DNA from: Prostheceraeus crozeri
Taxonomy: Eukaryota > Platyhelminthes > Polycladida > Euryleptidae
Direction of reading: 5' to 3'
Assembly (NCBI GenBank): GCA_907163375.1
Contig: CAJQUW010001464.1
Location: 1-64,000, forward strand
DNA length: 64,000 bases
The notes beneath the pieces are model-generated. The model was given only the letters and a program-made list of their open reading frames with translations, did not search any database and had not been told where the DNA came from. Each line of letters starts with the position of its first letter. Position 1 is the first letter of the stretch. The position numbers were made by a program, and so were the translations under genes. Positions 35,567 to 46,911 of the stretch are shown here, one piece after another.

Positions 35567-35653
35567 ACCATCACTTTGACGGTAGAGAATGTTGTTGAAC
35601 GAGAAAATGCCACCAGTGGCGAATTGAAGTAATTTTTTGAAGGTGTCCTTACT

Positions 35654-36980
35654 TTACGGTGGTTTTGTGTTATTGGAACTATACACCTTATCACAAGCTA
35701 GATCAATGACTTCTTTGAGAGGGACGTTAGTGAAAAGACTAACAACATCAAAGCTGATGAGTTTCGAATCCGATGAGAATTTGTAGCTAGCGAGTTTGTC
35801 TAGCAGATCAGCGTCATTTTGTACTGAGTACTCCGTAGGAATTATAGGGGTAATGTACTGGTTTAGGTACTTGGCAAGGTTATATTCGGCCGCACCATAA
35901 CTGGCAACAATAGGTCTAAGAGGTACATCATTTTTATGTACCTTGGCATTACCGTAAAGTCTGACACTACAAGACCCACTAGGAGTAATTTTAGTGAACA
36001 CTTGGGAGTCCACGAAAGGTTTCGCATATTTGTTCAAAAAGTATTTTAGTTTATTCTGTTGTTTTATAACAGGGTGATCGAGCATCAATTCATTTTGGTT
36101 GTGTGGGATAGCAGTAAATTTGGTAATATCTTCAATGATAGCATTGAGCTTGTTTACATATTCATCAGCATCTAGAATAGCTATACCATTACCTTTGTCC
36201 AATGGGACAACTTTGATGTCTTTATTTAGTTTAAGGGACTTCACTACATCTTGGTTATGTTTGGCTTGTGGCGTCTTGGTAACTTTAAACATACGCTTAT
36301 TGTAATTTTGTAACGCAACTTTCACCTCATTGCAATCTCTCTTAGAGATTTTATTTTTCAGGCGCTCCACTTTTTCCAACGCGCAAGTCAGATGTTCTCT
36401 TCCATTGCCGTTAGGACTGCTAGGGTGCTTGAGCCCTGTCTTAAAAATCTCATTTTGGTCATGCGTGAGGGTCACCTTGCTCAAGTTGTGTACCGTACCG
36501 TTGGGGGTACTTAACTTGTTTTCTACATATAACTTGAGAAACTTTTTTTGATGGGTTTCTGAAATGGATTTTAAAAGGTTTTGATTTTCACTGGTAAACA
36601 ACTTTATGAAAATCATTTGGTCCAAGTAATTCAACTTAGAGAAAATAGTTTCTCGAATCTTAGCCAACTTACTACGGAGGTGCTTGACCTTAGATTTGTG
36701 TTGTGAAATTAGCCTCGAAATCTTACGTAATTGGCGATCATGAATAATGTCACGGTTCAATAGGTTATTCTTGTCTTTGAGGCTTAAAAATTTTGGGAAT
36801 CAAGCCATATTTTGAGCATTTGGACAGGAATGTGATATCACATTGTAGTTTTATGATTTTGGGGTTGAACTTTTCGAATTTACGACTAGCATTGAGTTCG
36901 ATTTTGTATTTGGTCTTTAACTTATGAAAGAAGGTTACAATATTTGTAATCCTGAGTAACCAAATAACAGCTGCTAACAT
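35654..36980 (-). pseudogene. Penelope-like element, N-terminal region and RT motifs 1-A
   Basis: The main frame (36760-35654, 368 codons) contains VVPLDKGNGIAILDADEY, then SCSVRLYGNAKVHKNDVP with LRPIV, then LISFDVVSLFTNVPLKEVI, the first catalytic aspartate motif. Before it, 36980-36765 continues the N-terminal region (CDITFLSKCSKYGLIPKIF), a pattern found ahead of the RT in these elements. Together with 34559-35566 this makes a protein of about 800 codons, normal for the family. Confidence 0.88.
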
Positions 36981-36989
36981 ATTGATAGA

Positions 36990-38785
36990 GGTAAAAACAG
37001 ATCTTGTTAGTTCAACTCGTGTACTTGCACGCTACCAGCTGACAAAGATACTGGTTTGATCGTAAGGGATTTAAAACAAAAGTACATGTATTACAGCAAA
37101 ACTTCTTGTTGCAATTTATTTTGAATTTGGAACTTTAGTTTCGGAAATAAGCAGGGGCGCTTCAGCAGGGCGCGTTTGTCAAAACACCCCGGGGGCAAGG
37201 TTTAATGTAGACGGATAAGTCATGAAATTAAGCACTTGAATTGGATTTATATAGCAGAAGTTATGTATCTATAGTGGATAAGTATTTATCATACAATTTG
37301 AGTTAATCTACAGTAGAGAATTAGGTAAACAATAAAACTAATGCAATGTGATGTCAGTGCATGTTGTAATTTCATGAATTATGACATTACATATTTTTAT
37401 CTATTACAGTATATGTTAGGTACATTAGCCTACATATTTTCTGTGAAAACAACAAACGTGCGTGCATGTTTAATATCAAATGGAACAAATCTATCTTTGA
37501 CTAATTGTAAAAGAGCATGTTCATGACAAATCAGAGTCCTTAACAGCGCACCGGTATTTTTCATTCATTCGAAAAAAAATTCAAACAGAATCATTCTCTT
37601 GAATAAAAAGAAACCTACACTCTATAATTTGACATGAAAGAACAATGCACTCTTATTTGATATAAGAAGACAGACGTTCCTCTTTTCATAACGTATTCTT
37701 TTAGTAAAATAGAACAATTATTTCGTTTGATAAAAGCCTAGAATGCAAAATTCACACCTCTCTCCTTGCTGAAGAGAAAACGTTTATTTTCTACTTTTAA
37801 ATGCTTCTCGTAATTTTGTAAAGCAACTTTAATATTACTTGTCGAGCGCTGATTAACCGCAGCATGTCTGTGTCACTTCCATGAATTAACCGGAATGCTT
37901 TTTGTAAAAGGATGTCACAACTAGGTTCACTTGCCAATTACACACAACAGAAAACATGGAAATCATAATATTTATAATTGAGAGAGCAATCGCGAGGAAA
38001 TCACTCTTTGATGTCGTCTAATCTGAACTGCTCTGAAAAGTTGGAAGGAAAGACCTGCATGTTGAAAAAAGTGGCGAGCAATTCTATGAGAAGCTTCGTA
38101 CGATCTGCATCTATTGGAAAGCCTTTTGGAACAACGTTCTTGAGTTGCCACAAACATGAATTTCCTTCTGAATTTCAGAGACATGATAATCCTAAGATAG
38201 CCTATGATCAATGGCAATATCAACCTAATCTGCCTTTATCAAAATCTACATGCATGTATTTTTTGCCAGTATTAAAAATTTTGAGAAAGCAATGAATTTA
38301 AAACATTACTATCGGTGAATAACATACGGAGCGGGGCCTATCTGAGAATATGTAGCGCTAACAGAGAAGTGAATGGCCCAGAAAAAACGCCTCCATAGAG
38401 AACCAATTTTAAATGAACTTGACAGATCCCCGGTCGGCAAAGCCATCGCAGGCTACTGTAGGTACGGACAGTGCCTTTTACTCTAATACAAGTCATTTTA
38501 GCATGAACTATTAATGTTTGGGCCTTACAGTACATCACGACTCCTATAAGCCGTTAAAGGCCTAATCTCTTGGATATTATAGCCCACATGCTAGACGTGC
38601 TAAGTGATGATTCCTGTCTTTCATTATCGTATCTTATAGTTGACTGCAAGTTTAAGTTGACCCTTAGACGGTATATCTCAATATTGCATTTAGAAAATAA
38701 TTTAGAAAACATTTTTTACAGAAAGCATACACAGGCATTGATCACCCGGCCGCCAAGGGTGCAAACAATAAGCAGTCCATCACCT
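36990..38785. other. No firmly supported gene
   Basis: AT-rich to 37950. At 37978-38295 both strands are open; the plus-strand frame contains GKPFGTTFLSCHKHEFPSEF, but there are no clear splice sites or domains. A small CpG-richer patch at 38380-38470 has no gene. Confidence 0.4.
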
Positions 38786-38789
38786 CATG

Positions 38790-39815
38790 AGGTCAATTAG
38801 CAAATGTCTTAGCATTTAATAAATTACCAGCAGCTTTAGATTTATTAATTGTGTCACAGCATGTTTGCAAAGCGTTTAATATGTACGTATCTTTTTAGTG
38901 ATCATTATGGTAGGCCTATAAACAAATATCTTTGGCATTTCAAATGACCAGATTTGGATAAATGTATTTTTAGAAATAAACAAACATACTGACTTTACTA
39001 CCATAAAATACAGTACTTTTGAATGCGCAGACTGCTGAAACTTCCTAAGTGACACGTGTTAAACGTTAAGTTCGGCATTCTTCTGGAAAGATTACTTGTC
39101 AAAATTAACGACATTTCTTGATGACTGAGAGTAAAACATTGAACTTAAATCACTCTGAAAACTTCATTTTAAATACTTTTGAGCCATCAGAAAACATCTC
39201 AATGCGGATAGTTTGCTTGCAGAAACTTAGAGAGTAACTCAATAAGTATGCTATTTTTAGTCTTGCTCATTGATCCTGAAAAGTTGCGGAATGCTTTGCA
39301 GGTTGGCTATTACAACCCACAAACCGACAAAGTGATGGCAACTTTTAAAGCTTTTTTGTCTAACTTTGTAGCCTACAAAGGTAAGTGGTTTATTTTCCCC
39401 CATTACTCATTAACAAAGAATGACTTGATTGAATAGCCTTATTTTTGTTTATTACTTTTATAACATAAACCGGAAATATCTTCATGTGGTGATGATGAAG
39501 GAATTTCATAGTTAAAATATATTCTATAGAGCATAAATCTGCTTTGATGAGTACGATTCCATGAATTCCAGAATTTGAAAGTTCATTCACAAAGTAATGA
39601 ATTTCTATAAGCCGATCGATCTTTCTGCGGGCATCCGCAGAACGCGGTCCGCAGAGCATGCGTGCAATGATTGTTTAAAGTATTGTTTTTATCAGAGAAT
39701 TCTACGCGTTTAAAACACTTCTTAAATTAGTCTAAATTGCGATTTAAGCACATCAGTGGATTTATTTTAAAAATATTCAATTATAAAAGACATTTTCCAT
39801 TTTGCACACTCATTT
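38790..39815 (+). repeat. Segmental duplication, copy 2
   Basis: Direct-orientation partner of 17600-18770, with the same landmarks in order. This copy is about 120 bases shorter and holds a well-formed exon at 39261-39380. Confidence 0.75.
39261..39380 (+). CDS. Candidate internal coding exon in the duplicated segment
   Basis: A 120-base segment lies between the acceptor CTATTTTTAG and a near-perfect donor AAAG|GTAAGT. In one frame it is open throughout and reads LLIDPEKLRNALQV, YYNPQTDKVMATFKAFLSNF, VAYK, with two bases at the start and one at the end completing split codons. The composition is that of a folded protein. In copy 1 the corresponding sequence (about 18040-18160) has lost the frame and the donor. 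I do not recognise the family. It may be an exon of a host gene caught in the duplication, or of the duplicated element itself. Confidence 0.42.
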
Positions 39816-39923
39816 CACCCATTCAGTAGAATGTGTAATTTTGATAAAGCGCATGACTTGTGACACCATGAGAATCAATCAGCAACATCATACTCCAAAT
39901 ATAACACTTCATACATTGTAGTC

Positions 39924-40165
39924 TCCGTGGCACAGTGGTTAAGTGCTTGAACAAGCAATATTTGGGTTCAGTGGTCGAGCCACAAAAGTGTCATTGGAAG
40001 TCGGCAGGAAGGACATCCATGGCAGAAGATCACAGTGCCACAGATGAAAGTCTGTCGGCATCTTCCAAGCCCCCAGCATCGGGAAGTAGTGACGTTAAGC
40101 CATCATTTTCGACCCTCAAACCTGGGGAAGAAGAGACAATAAACGAGGGGTAAGTGAGTAAGCAA
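39924..40165 (+). repeat. tRNA-derived SINE
   Basis: The head GTCTCCGTGGCACAGTGG followed by TTAAGTGC has a good A box (TGGCACAGTGG), and a B-box-like GGTTCAGTGGTCGAGCC follows. The body continues GGAAGTCGGCAGGAAGGACA, wording shared by many animal SINEs. The plus-strand frame through it (39935-40153) is most likely incidental. The end, near a TAAGTGAGTAAG run, is approximate. Confidence 0.65.
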
Positions 40166-40602
40166 TGCGTTCAAAGAGGTTGGGGTTAGGTTGTAAATCG
40201 CTTCTTTTGACGAGATTGGGCAACACATCGTTTTACCATTAGTAGAATGTCTGTAATTGCAGGATAAGTTGCGCAAAAACTGTTAAAAATAAACAAGTTT
40301 CCAGTGATGAATGTTGAGGCTCATCCTTAGTAATTTGCAAGAAGGAGATGATGTCTGATTTCCATCTTACTCCCTACATTTCTATTGTTCAGGTGATTAA
40401 TAACAACTACAACGAAAATGTTGTTAATATTCCGTCACACATTTTCTGAGGAATATCAATGTTCAACTTGGTAGATGCATGACCCGGGGATGAACACAAT
40501 AAGAATGTGTGCTTTGCAGGGCATGCGTTACAATTATGTTGAAGTTTTGGTTTGCAACCTACTTGAGATGCATCATAGCTATTTTCTTGAGAGAAGAAAT
40601 AT

Positions 40603-40880
40603 CAACTTTTCCTCCCGCAGCTATGGTGTACAGCCCGAGCGCAGCGAGGAATGGACAGATAGCTAAGGGAGGAAACGTTTATTTTCCCTCGAAAGAATGA
40701 AGCTTTTCATTTTGTGATTTATGGATGTTTATTGTTCATTATAAAATTGATGGTTGTATGAATGAGCAAATTAAGGGACTGTCTTGGTAGTCACTGGCTA
40801 ATCAGAACTTGTTTATACACTTCTATGATTTGTTCTGCATAGGAGTTTTAGTAAGCTGAGGGAGGAAAAGTTAACTTTTT
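40603..40880. mobile_element. Possible short MITE with ~19-bp inverted ends
   Basis: AACTTTTCCTCCCGCAGCT near 40605 faces AGCTGAGGGAGGAAAAGTT near 40857-40876, with one difference. An extra GGGAGGAAA lies inside at 40669. No target duplication was clear. Confidence 0.45.
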
Positions 40881-41228
40881 GACCCCGTGGGACTGAAAAG
40901 CTGACTTTCCGTCCCGGCAGTTTGCATGGGAGAGATATCTTTCACTCTCACCCAAAATGAAAAAGAGATTAGTGATAATTTTGTCAGATTGAACTACACG
41001 TTTTTGAAGATTGCGAGCTAGAACACTGTATTATGGAATGAGAATAGCGTTATTTATCATGGGGAAGCAGACTGTAAGTATCCACTATAAGCATCCTTCC
41101 ACTCTTCCAAAACCATGGAAAATTTGCTTCCTAAAAACAGTGATTCACTACCAGACATAGGCGCTTAGTCGGCACGAGAACAAGCTTGCACCACGTCATT
41201 GATGGCATGCGATCTTTGCCATGTGAAG

Positions 41229-41735
41229 ATAGTAAGTAAGTAAGTAAATAAATTGTATATTTTCAGAAGTCAATGGAAATCAGACAAACCATAAATGTGA
41301 TGCAAAAATTCCAAGGCTGAAAAAATCTTCCAGTACGACATGAAGTTTGGGGACACATTGGATTTAAAGCAAGGTTTGCATTACTCGACATTTTGAGCAG
41401 AAGTTTGGAGGCTGCATCTTCGCGACGTGATTTCAAGCTTGGAAAAAGCTGCATTGGCATTCGCTTGGGTCCGTACATGATTCGGTGGGCTCTATCTTGT
41501 ATTTTTTCGACGGTAGCTTCATCCTTTGCCAGCATTCCTACAAGCAGTGGTATTGATGAGACAACAGTGGTGTGATGAGTATTCGATAACAGAGCAAATC
41601 AAAGCATGATAAACTTGGGCCAATTGTGATGGCTTAAGAATGGGTCTGAGAATTCGAAGAGCATACAAGCGTGTTGATGCAATTTTATTTACATACTCGA
41701 AATGTCTCTCCCATTTCAAATTAGACGTGATTTTA
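41229..41735 (-). pseudogene. LINE 3' end with TTAC-repeat tail
   Basis: Two overlapping minus-strand frames make up a C-terminal RT region. 41719-41519 reads MKWERHFEYVNKIASTRLYA, LRILRPILKPSQLAQVYHAL and ICSVIEYSS. 41535-41263 reads EKIQDRAHRIMYGPKRMP and SRREDAASKLLLKM. The change of frame between them is one frameshift. The element ends in TTAC repeats on the coding strand (41229-41250), a tail type usual for CR1/L2-like LINEs. It is strongly 5'-truncated. Confidence 0.85.
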
Positions 41736-42419
41736 GTCGTGCAATTAGAAATGCTTGAACATTCAACTGGAAATCAATCAATTGCCTAGACTTGAATGTA
41801 TGTGGACTTAGATATGGACTTAATCAGGAATAGACAACAACTTTCAGAGATTGAATTATTCTCGCAGATGTCCATGTGCTTTACGGCCACATTAGACGAA
41901 AGAAAAAAAAAATAGCAGGCTCGCATGAGTTCAGTGCGCACATAAAAGAAAATTCTTCACTGAAGTTTAGATTAGCTGCTTCCATGTGACAATGTTTAAT
42001 CTATCACGTTACTTACTGGATAATGCACTTCAACTTCAAAAATCTTCTTTTTTATCTATTAGAAGCATGGATATTTGAGAAATCTTAGTTGAAAGGATTG
42101 CGAGCATCAGATGAAGCAATATTGAATAATGACAAATAGAAACCTAATACTGTCAAATGTTCAACATCTGAGAACAGCACGAATGATGAGATCTGTCATG
42201 TATTTGTGTTGCATTTTATTGAAAGATCATTGCTTGAGATATTAGTTCACTTTTAATCTGATATCATTGACGAAAAGTCGAATGTTTGATATTCTCATAC
42301 GATGATAAAATTTGTCGAAACATTGCAGCACGAGAAGGCATTGCCAACAGTCAGGGGAGCGGTTCATCCGTGCGATCTACTGTAGAACCGTGCGGTTCGT
42401 GGAGAAACAAATCGATCTA

Positions 42420-43205
42420 AATATTATGTAAATAGAATAAATGAATATTGAATTGCATCCTCAGCTCAGTTAAAAGATGGAAGCACACCTGAATAGCTGC
42501 TATTTCATCCAATATCAGGAATCATCATCAGGCCTACACTGTAATCCAGCACCTCCTAAAATCGAGGAAGCCTGCATCCTAAAGCGCCACACACACTCAA
42601 AGTTTAGGAGGTTGCGTGAAATAGAATGTTGACATACTAAAGAGAACAATGAGCCTAGTGCGCTTGTCTCCTAAAACGCTTTGCTTTATTAGTATATAAT
42701 AAAACATATATGTTTACGAACAGTTACGAATGGTGTCTTGCTTTAGTGTGTGATTTAGGAGGTGCTGGTTTAGAGTGTAGTTTACATTCTCAAAATCGAC
42801 ACAATAATCGACACAATACAGTTGCAGCCATGCCCGGGTATATTTGAGATTTGCAATTGGCCAGGTATCGGTATTGAAATTTCGACGGGCACTCATTAAA
42901 AACCAATTTAAACACACTACTGGCAAATTGTCTAAGTTAGTGCATCTGAAATAATTTATAGTTTCTCAACATCGACACAACTCGAGCTAGGTCTCCTGAT
43001 TATTCCTGACATTGGATGAAGTAGCACCTATTCAAGTACGTTTCATTTTTTCAACTGAGGATGCAATTCAATATTTAATCATTCCATTTACATGTGCATT
43101 GTATTTACAAAAAGCAGTATTTATCAATTATTTCAGACGCACTAACATAGACGATCTGCCAGTGGTGTGTTTAAAGTGATATTTAATGAGTGGCCCTAGA
43201 AATTT
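42420..43205. repeat. Two interleaved inverted repeats (A-B-A'-B')
   Basis: Arm A (about 42425-42533, GAATTGCATCCTCAG...) is complementary to 42993-43100. Arm B (about 42875-42960, with GGGCACTCATTAAA and AAACACACTACTGGCA) is complementary to 43125-43205. The order is A, a MITE, B, A', B', so the two hairpins cannot be one simple palindrome. Arm B has a third, diverged copy at 52205-52285. Confidence 0.75.
42535..42779. mobile_element. TACACTGTAA MITE, copy 2
   Basis: The same family as 31321-31543. It starts TACACTGTAATCCAGCACC and ends GGTTTAGAGTGTA. It differs from copy 1 mainly by an AT-rich insertion near 42688-42720. Confidence 0.85.
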
Positions 43206-43452
43206 CACTAACTTAAATTTCATATAATAATTTTATCTCTATTAATCTCTATTAATTACTAAAAAATAATAATTTAAATCTCTATTTAAATATTTAGCGG
43301 TGAACCAACAGCCGCGTCATGGACGTTGCTAAATTATTGATGTTGACAGCGCCTTGAAAGAAATCTCAAACATAGGTCAGCTTGTCACATCAGAAAGAAC
43401 TCTGGATCAATCTCAAACTTCAAATCGTGTTCGTCCGCTAGAGATAGAGTTT

Positions 43453-43699
43453 TACACTGTAAACTGTACACAGTTAAAAACAGCTAAAATAGGCGTTAAA
43501 CTTCACAGAGAAGCTTCACAGAAAATATCTGCTAAAATGATCACGTCATAGAATGATGAGTGATGACGTAACAGTTAAAATCCGTTCATAACAGATAAAA
43601 CAAACGTCTGTTTCTACAGATATCTACAGTTCACACTGTAAAAGACGTGAGACTAATTTTAGCTGTTAATTTTAACAGATATTTACGGTTTACAGTGTA
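43453..43699. mobile_element. TACACTGTAA MITE, related family
   Basis: It starts TACACTGTAAACTGTACA and ends ACGGTTTACAGTGTA. The first ten bases equal those of the other two MITEs, but the interior differs and is built from repeated AACAGNTAAAA and ACAGATATNTAC words on both strands. Confidence 0.8.
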
Positions 43700-43729
43700 G
43701 GACTTCTGTCACTTTCTCCTCCGTCAGCA

Positions 43730-43986
43730 ATAGATAGACAACAAATGTCGAATCAGATTTGGAGTACGGATGAGATGCAAAAAGAAGAGGATCCACTTTT
43801 ATAGCGGAAAAATCAAGAACCATTTCCAACTTTGAAGATTATTGCAAAAAACACTCTGACGATGCAGCTCTGTAGTGCTGCCTCAGAACGAGTGTTCACG
43901 AGCACTTCAGGGAAAATTAACACTGCAAAAAATCGAAACTCTCTCGAAAAAATGCCTCGGCACAATAACTGTTGCATGAAAATATG
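43730..43986 (+). pseudogene. hAT transposase C-terminal dimerisation domain
   Basis: The plus-strand frame reads IWSTDEMQKEEDPLL, then a TAG at 43802-43804 where the family has tryptophan, then RKNQEPFPTLKIIAKNTLT, MQLCSAASERVFTSTSGK and NRNSLEKM. FP.L..IA...L, SAASERVF and the following R..L define the hAT dimerisation region, which holds the transposase together. The catalytic part upstream is missing, replaced by the MITE at 43453-43699. Confidence 0.85.
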
Positions 43987-43989
43987 AAA

Positions 43990-44690
43990 CTTTTATCATC
44001 ATTTGAAGAATATATTAGAGATTTGTTTTTGAGATCTTCTCCACATGCATGCATTTTTCTCTCTTAGCATGACCATCCTGCTTCATTCTCTGTCTAGTGA
44101 CGTGATTGATTAATTGACTAATATGGTTTTTAATTACATTCAAAAGAATATGCAAAGGAATAAATAATAGAATTGTCAAGTACATGTCTTGTTTTGAATC
44201 TATCTATTGCGTGATTTACCAGCAATCTAAGCATATCAAAAGATAATGAAAATAACAACAATCGAAAGCCCTTAAAATTCTGAGTCAAATGATGCTATTT
44301 TGTGAACACCTTCCGGGGTTTAAAAAAAGTCACAGGAAAATGATTAAAATTCTCCCCTTGGTAGTCTGTTCGTTTACATAATTCACTAGTCGGATGCCAC
44401 TTATGCACATACTTCTGACAAACCGGGCGGTTACGGCTCACTGTGTCAAAAGACAACCGTGCCCACCCTTGTTAACAGCAGATTAAATAATTACTCGTCC
44501 ATGCCAATGAATTATCAACAGGTTCGCAGAATTAGAGTCATTTTGTCCATAGAAAAGTGCTGTGTTCTAGACATACATATGAAAACATAACATGACACTT
44601 CGCTACCTAATAAAGGCACCGGTATCACCTGTGTGTGTTTTACAAAATGTGTTTAGTCTCCGCTTATTGAGGGCATCTGTAATTTCAGAC
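43990..44690. other. No supported gene
   Basis: AT-rich flank between the hAT fragment and the 44.7-kb transposon. Nothing recognised. Confidence 0.4.
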
Positions 44691-44697
44691 CACAAGT

Positions 44698-44897
44698 CTG
44701 GAGCTTGGTGCTAAAAGGGCCTATGTCCAATTTGATCGATTTTGAGATTTACACACCACTATATAGTGTGACTTGATATGCAGCTTCTGTGTGATTATCA
44801 TTCCCGAATGACCCAATCCTGCTTCACAAAATAAAATTTCCAAATGTCTATGTCCAAGCAACTGCAACAAGCTTTAGTGCTAAAAGGGCCTATGTCC
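44698..44897 (+). repeat. Left TIR and subterminal direct repeat
   Basis: The 21-bp core shared by the TIR (44708-44728) recurs exactly at 44877-44897. A partial copy, TGTCTATGTCCAAG, lies at 44844-44857. The repeated unit is the likely transposase-binding site. Confidence 0.85.
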
Positions 44898-44955
44898 TTG
44901 AAAATCTTATGTGAGTGCTATTGCAATGCAGTGAGAGGCCATTATCGAAAACTAT

Positions 44956-46766
44956 GTGTGTGGACAGCTCAGAAACTTGTCGTCATTGTCAGCAGAAGCT
45001 TCGATTCCCCTTCTTTGCTCCACTGTGATTGGCATTATGAAGAGACGTCGCATATCGCTTGATAATATTGTCGAATTGTGTGTCCATTCGTCGTCCGAAG
45101 ACAATGAATCACTTGACTCTGATGCTGAGAATACACTACCTCAGCCCGATCATCAAAGCCCTAATGAAATTCCCACATCACCAGTAACTGAGACCATTGA
45201 ACGTCGAAGAAGTAGAAAGAGACTTCGGTGGCCTTCGACGTGGAGAAGAAACGTTATTAAGTCACAAAGAGCGCAAGGACTGAAGTATGTGAATCATAGT
45301 GGAAAGATCGTGATTGAGAAGACTATGGGCAGTCCATGTGGGGAAGCGTGTCGCATGAGATGTTATGAAGCAGTAATTGAAGAAAACAGAGAAAATTTTT
45401 TTAGTGACTTTTACGAACATTCCTCTGAGCAGCAAGACCAACTGTTGGCTAGCCTGATCGAGGAGACTACAAAGCTGCGAGAACGAATGAGAATCGATTC
45501 ACATAATGCAAGCAGACGACGCTTTACAAGAAAATATTATCTTCTACTTGAAGGTCAGCCAACTGAAGTTTGTCTGCCTATGTTCTGCGCTACTTAGAGG
45601 CAGGCATAGTCAGCAACCAAAAATCGCGGAAGTGGATCTTGACAATATTCGTGATCACATTAAGATGTTTCCAGCATACGAAAGTCATCACAGTCGTGAA
45701 AAATCTGCGAAAAAGTACCTGAACCCTCATCTATCCATCGAGCATATGTATCGGCTTTATGAAGAACACTGTGAAGCAACGAACATCCCACCACAAAAAA
45801 GCCATCTTTATCGAAAAATCTTCGTCGAGGAGTTCAATTTATCATTTCACCCACCAGCTAGCGACACATGTGAAAAATGCGATGCATTTAAAGCTTCGTT
45901 AATTGATGCGACGAACGCAGAGAAGGTACAGATCGAACAGGCAAGGAGTGCACATCACGCGGAAGCAGAACTTGCCTACTCTTTGAAGCGTAATGATAAA
46001 ATTGAATCTTTGACTTCACAACATGTGGTGACAGCTTCATTCGATCTGCAAAAAGTTCTTCAGTGTCCCTTATCCAAACGGGTATAGCCTTCTACAAGCG
46101 GCAACTGGCCGTGTATAATTCAACAGTTTATGAAACACACAACAACAAATCCCGGTCAATTTGTTAATGTGGGACCAAACCATAGCTGGACGTGTCTCAC
46201 AAGAAATTGGATCGTGTCTACTAAGATACATCGACAGCCTTCCATCTTCAGTGAAGGATGTTCGACTGTGGAGTGACAGCTGCGGAGGCCAAAATCGAAA
46301 CATGCAAGTTTCTGCGATGCTCATGAGTGCTGCAGCATCACGAGGGATAAAGATAACGCAGAGATTCCTCATTCCGGGCCACACACACATGGAGACAGAT
46401 ACTATTCATGCCGCTATAGAAAGACAGAAAAAGGCCACCAATTCAATTATCGAGATACCAAGAGACTGGTGTAATATTGTATGTAGCATTCCCCGGAAAC
46501 CAAGAATCCAAGTTGTTGAAATGCATCAGGATCATTTCAAAAATTCGAAGAATCTGTTCCAAGGTCCCCTTGTGAAAAGGAAGCATGACATTGAAGGAAA
46601 ACCAGTAGACTGGCTGACTGTCAGGGAGTTGCAGTACAACTCAGAAGCAGGTATCTTTACATACCGCTCGTCCTTCGACTCTGAATCTGCTCCATGTGAA
46701 GTGGATTTTCGTAGAAAGACCAAAGGAAGACCACTATTATGGAATTTGGAATCGCTTTACAATTAA
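44956..46766 (+). pseudogene. RNase-H-like transposase (uncharacterised CGGQN family), frame-broken
   Basis: Three plus-strand frames follow in order. 44956-45597: an acidic start, RRSRKRLRWPSTWRRN, then SPCGEACRMRC. 45506-46087: AYESHHSREKSAKKYL, HMYRLYEEHC, a CEKC zinc pair and TASFDLQKVL (D at 46043-46045). 46161-46766: MWDQTIAGRVSQEIGSCLL, LWSDSCGGQNRN (D at 46275-46277) and GHTHMETDTIHAAIERQ (E at 46419-46421). The layout matches a protein family common in arthropods, cnidarians and other invertebrates, largely annotated as unknown. The three acidic positions suggest a DDE nuclease. At least two frameshifts (near 45590 and in 46070-46165) separate the parts; introns are not excluded but no convincing splice pair joins them. 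Confidence 0.82.
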
Positions 46767-46911
46767 CAAAGACCTGTCCCTCCAAACGTCTTGACTGACC
46801 TCCAAGATCTTCTACCATATATTTCTCGTTCATCGCAGTACTTTTATCAATATCTGACTGCAGGGGAAGCAGTGGATGAATAGTAGTACTTCGCCAACTG
46901 ACTCATCTTTA

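Larger units (their letters stand above)
34440..36985 (-). mobile_element. Penelope-like retroelement, nearly full-length coding region
   Basis: The minus-strand reading region runs from about 36980 to 34559 and encodes the N-terminal region, reverse transcriptase and GIY-YIG endonuclease of a Penelope-like element. It is interrupted about twice, so it looks dead. No pseudo-LTR pair could be delimited; the borders here are the coding limits plus a short 3' region. No hammerhead motif was confirmed. Confidence 0.85.

Noticed and set aside
37972-38295. Open frames on both strands, possible exon
   Set aside because: Both strands are equally open and no good splice sites were found.
39935-40153. 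Plus-strand frame rich in serine and glutamate as a protein gene
   Set aside because: It coincides with a tRNA-derived SINE and begins inside the tRNA-like head.
44844-45062. Plus-strand open frame overlapping the start of the 44.7-kb transposase
   Set aside because: It runs through the subterminal repeat and is in a different frame from the conserved transposase motifs, so it is incidental.
45554-45597. A 44-base GT-AG intron joining the first two transposase frames
   Set aside because: Removing it does not bring the next conserved segment into frame, so a frameshift explains the break better.
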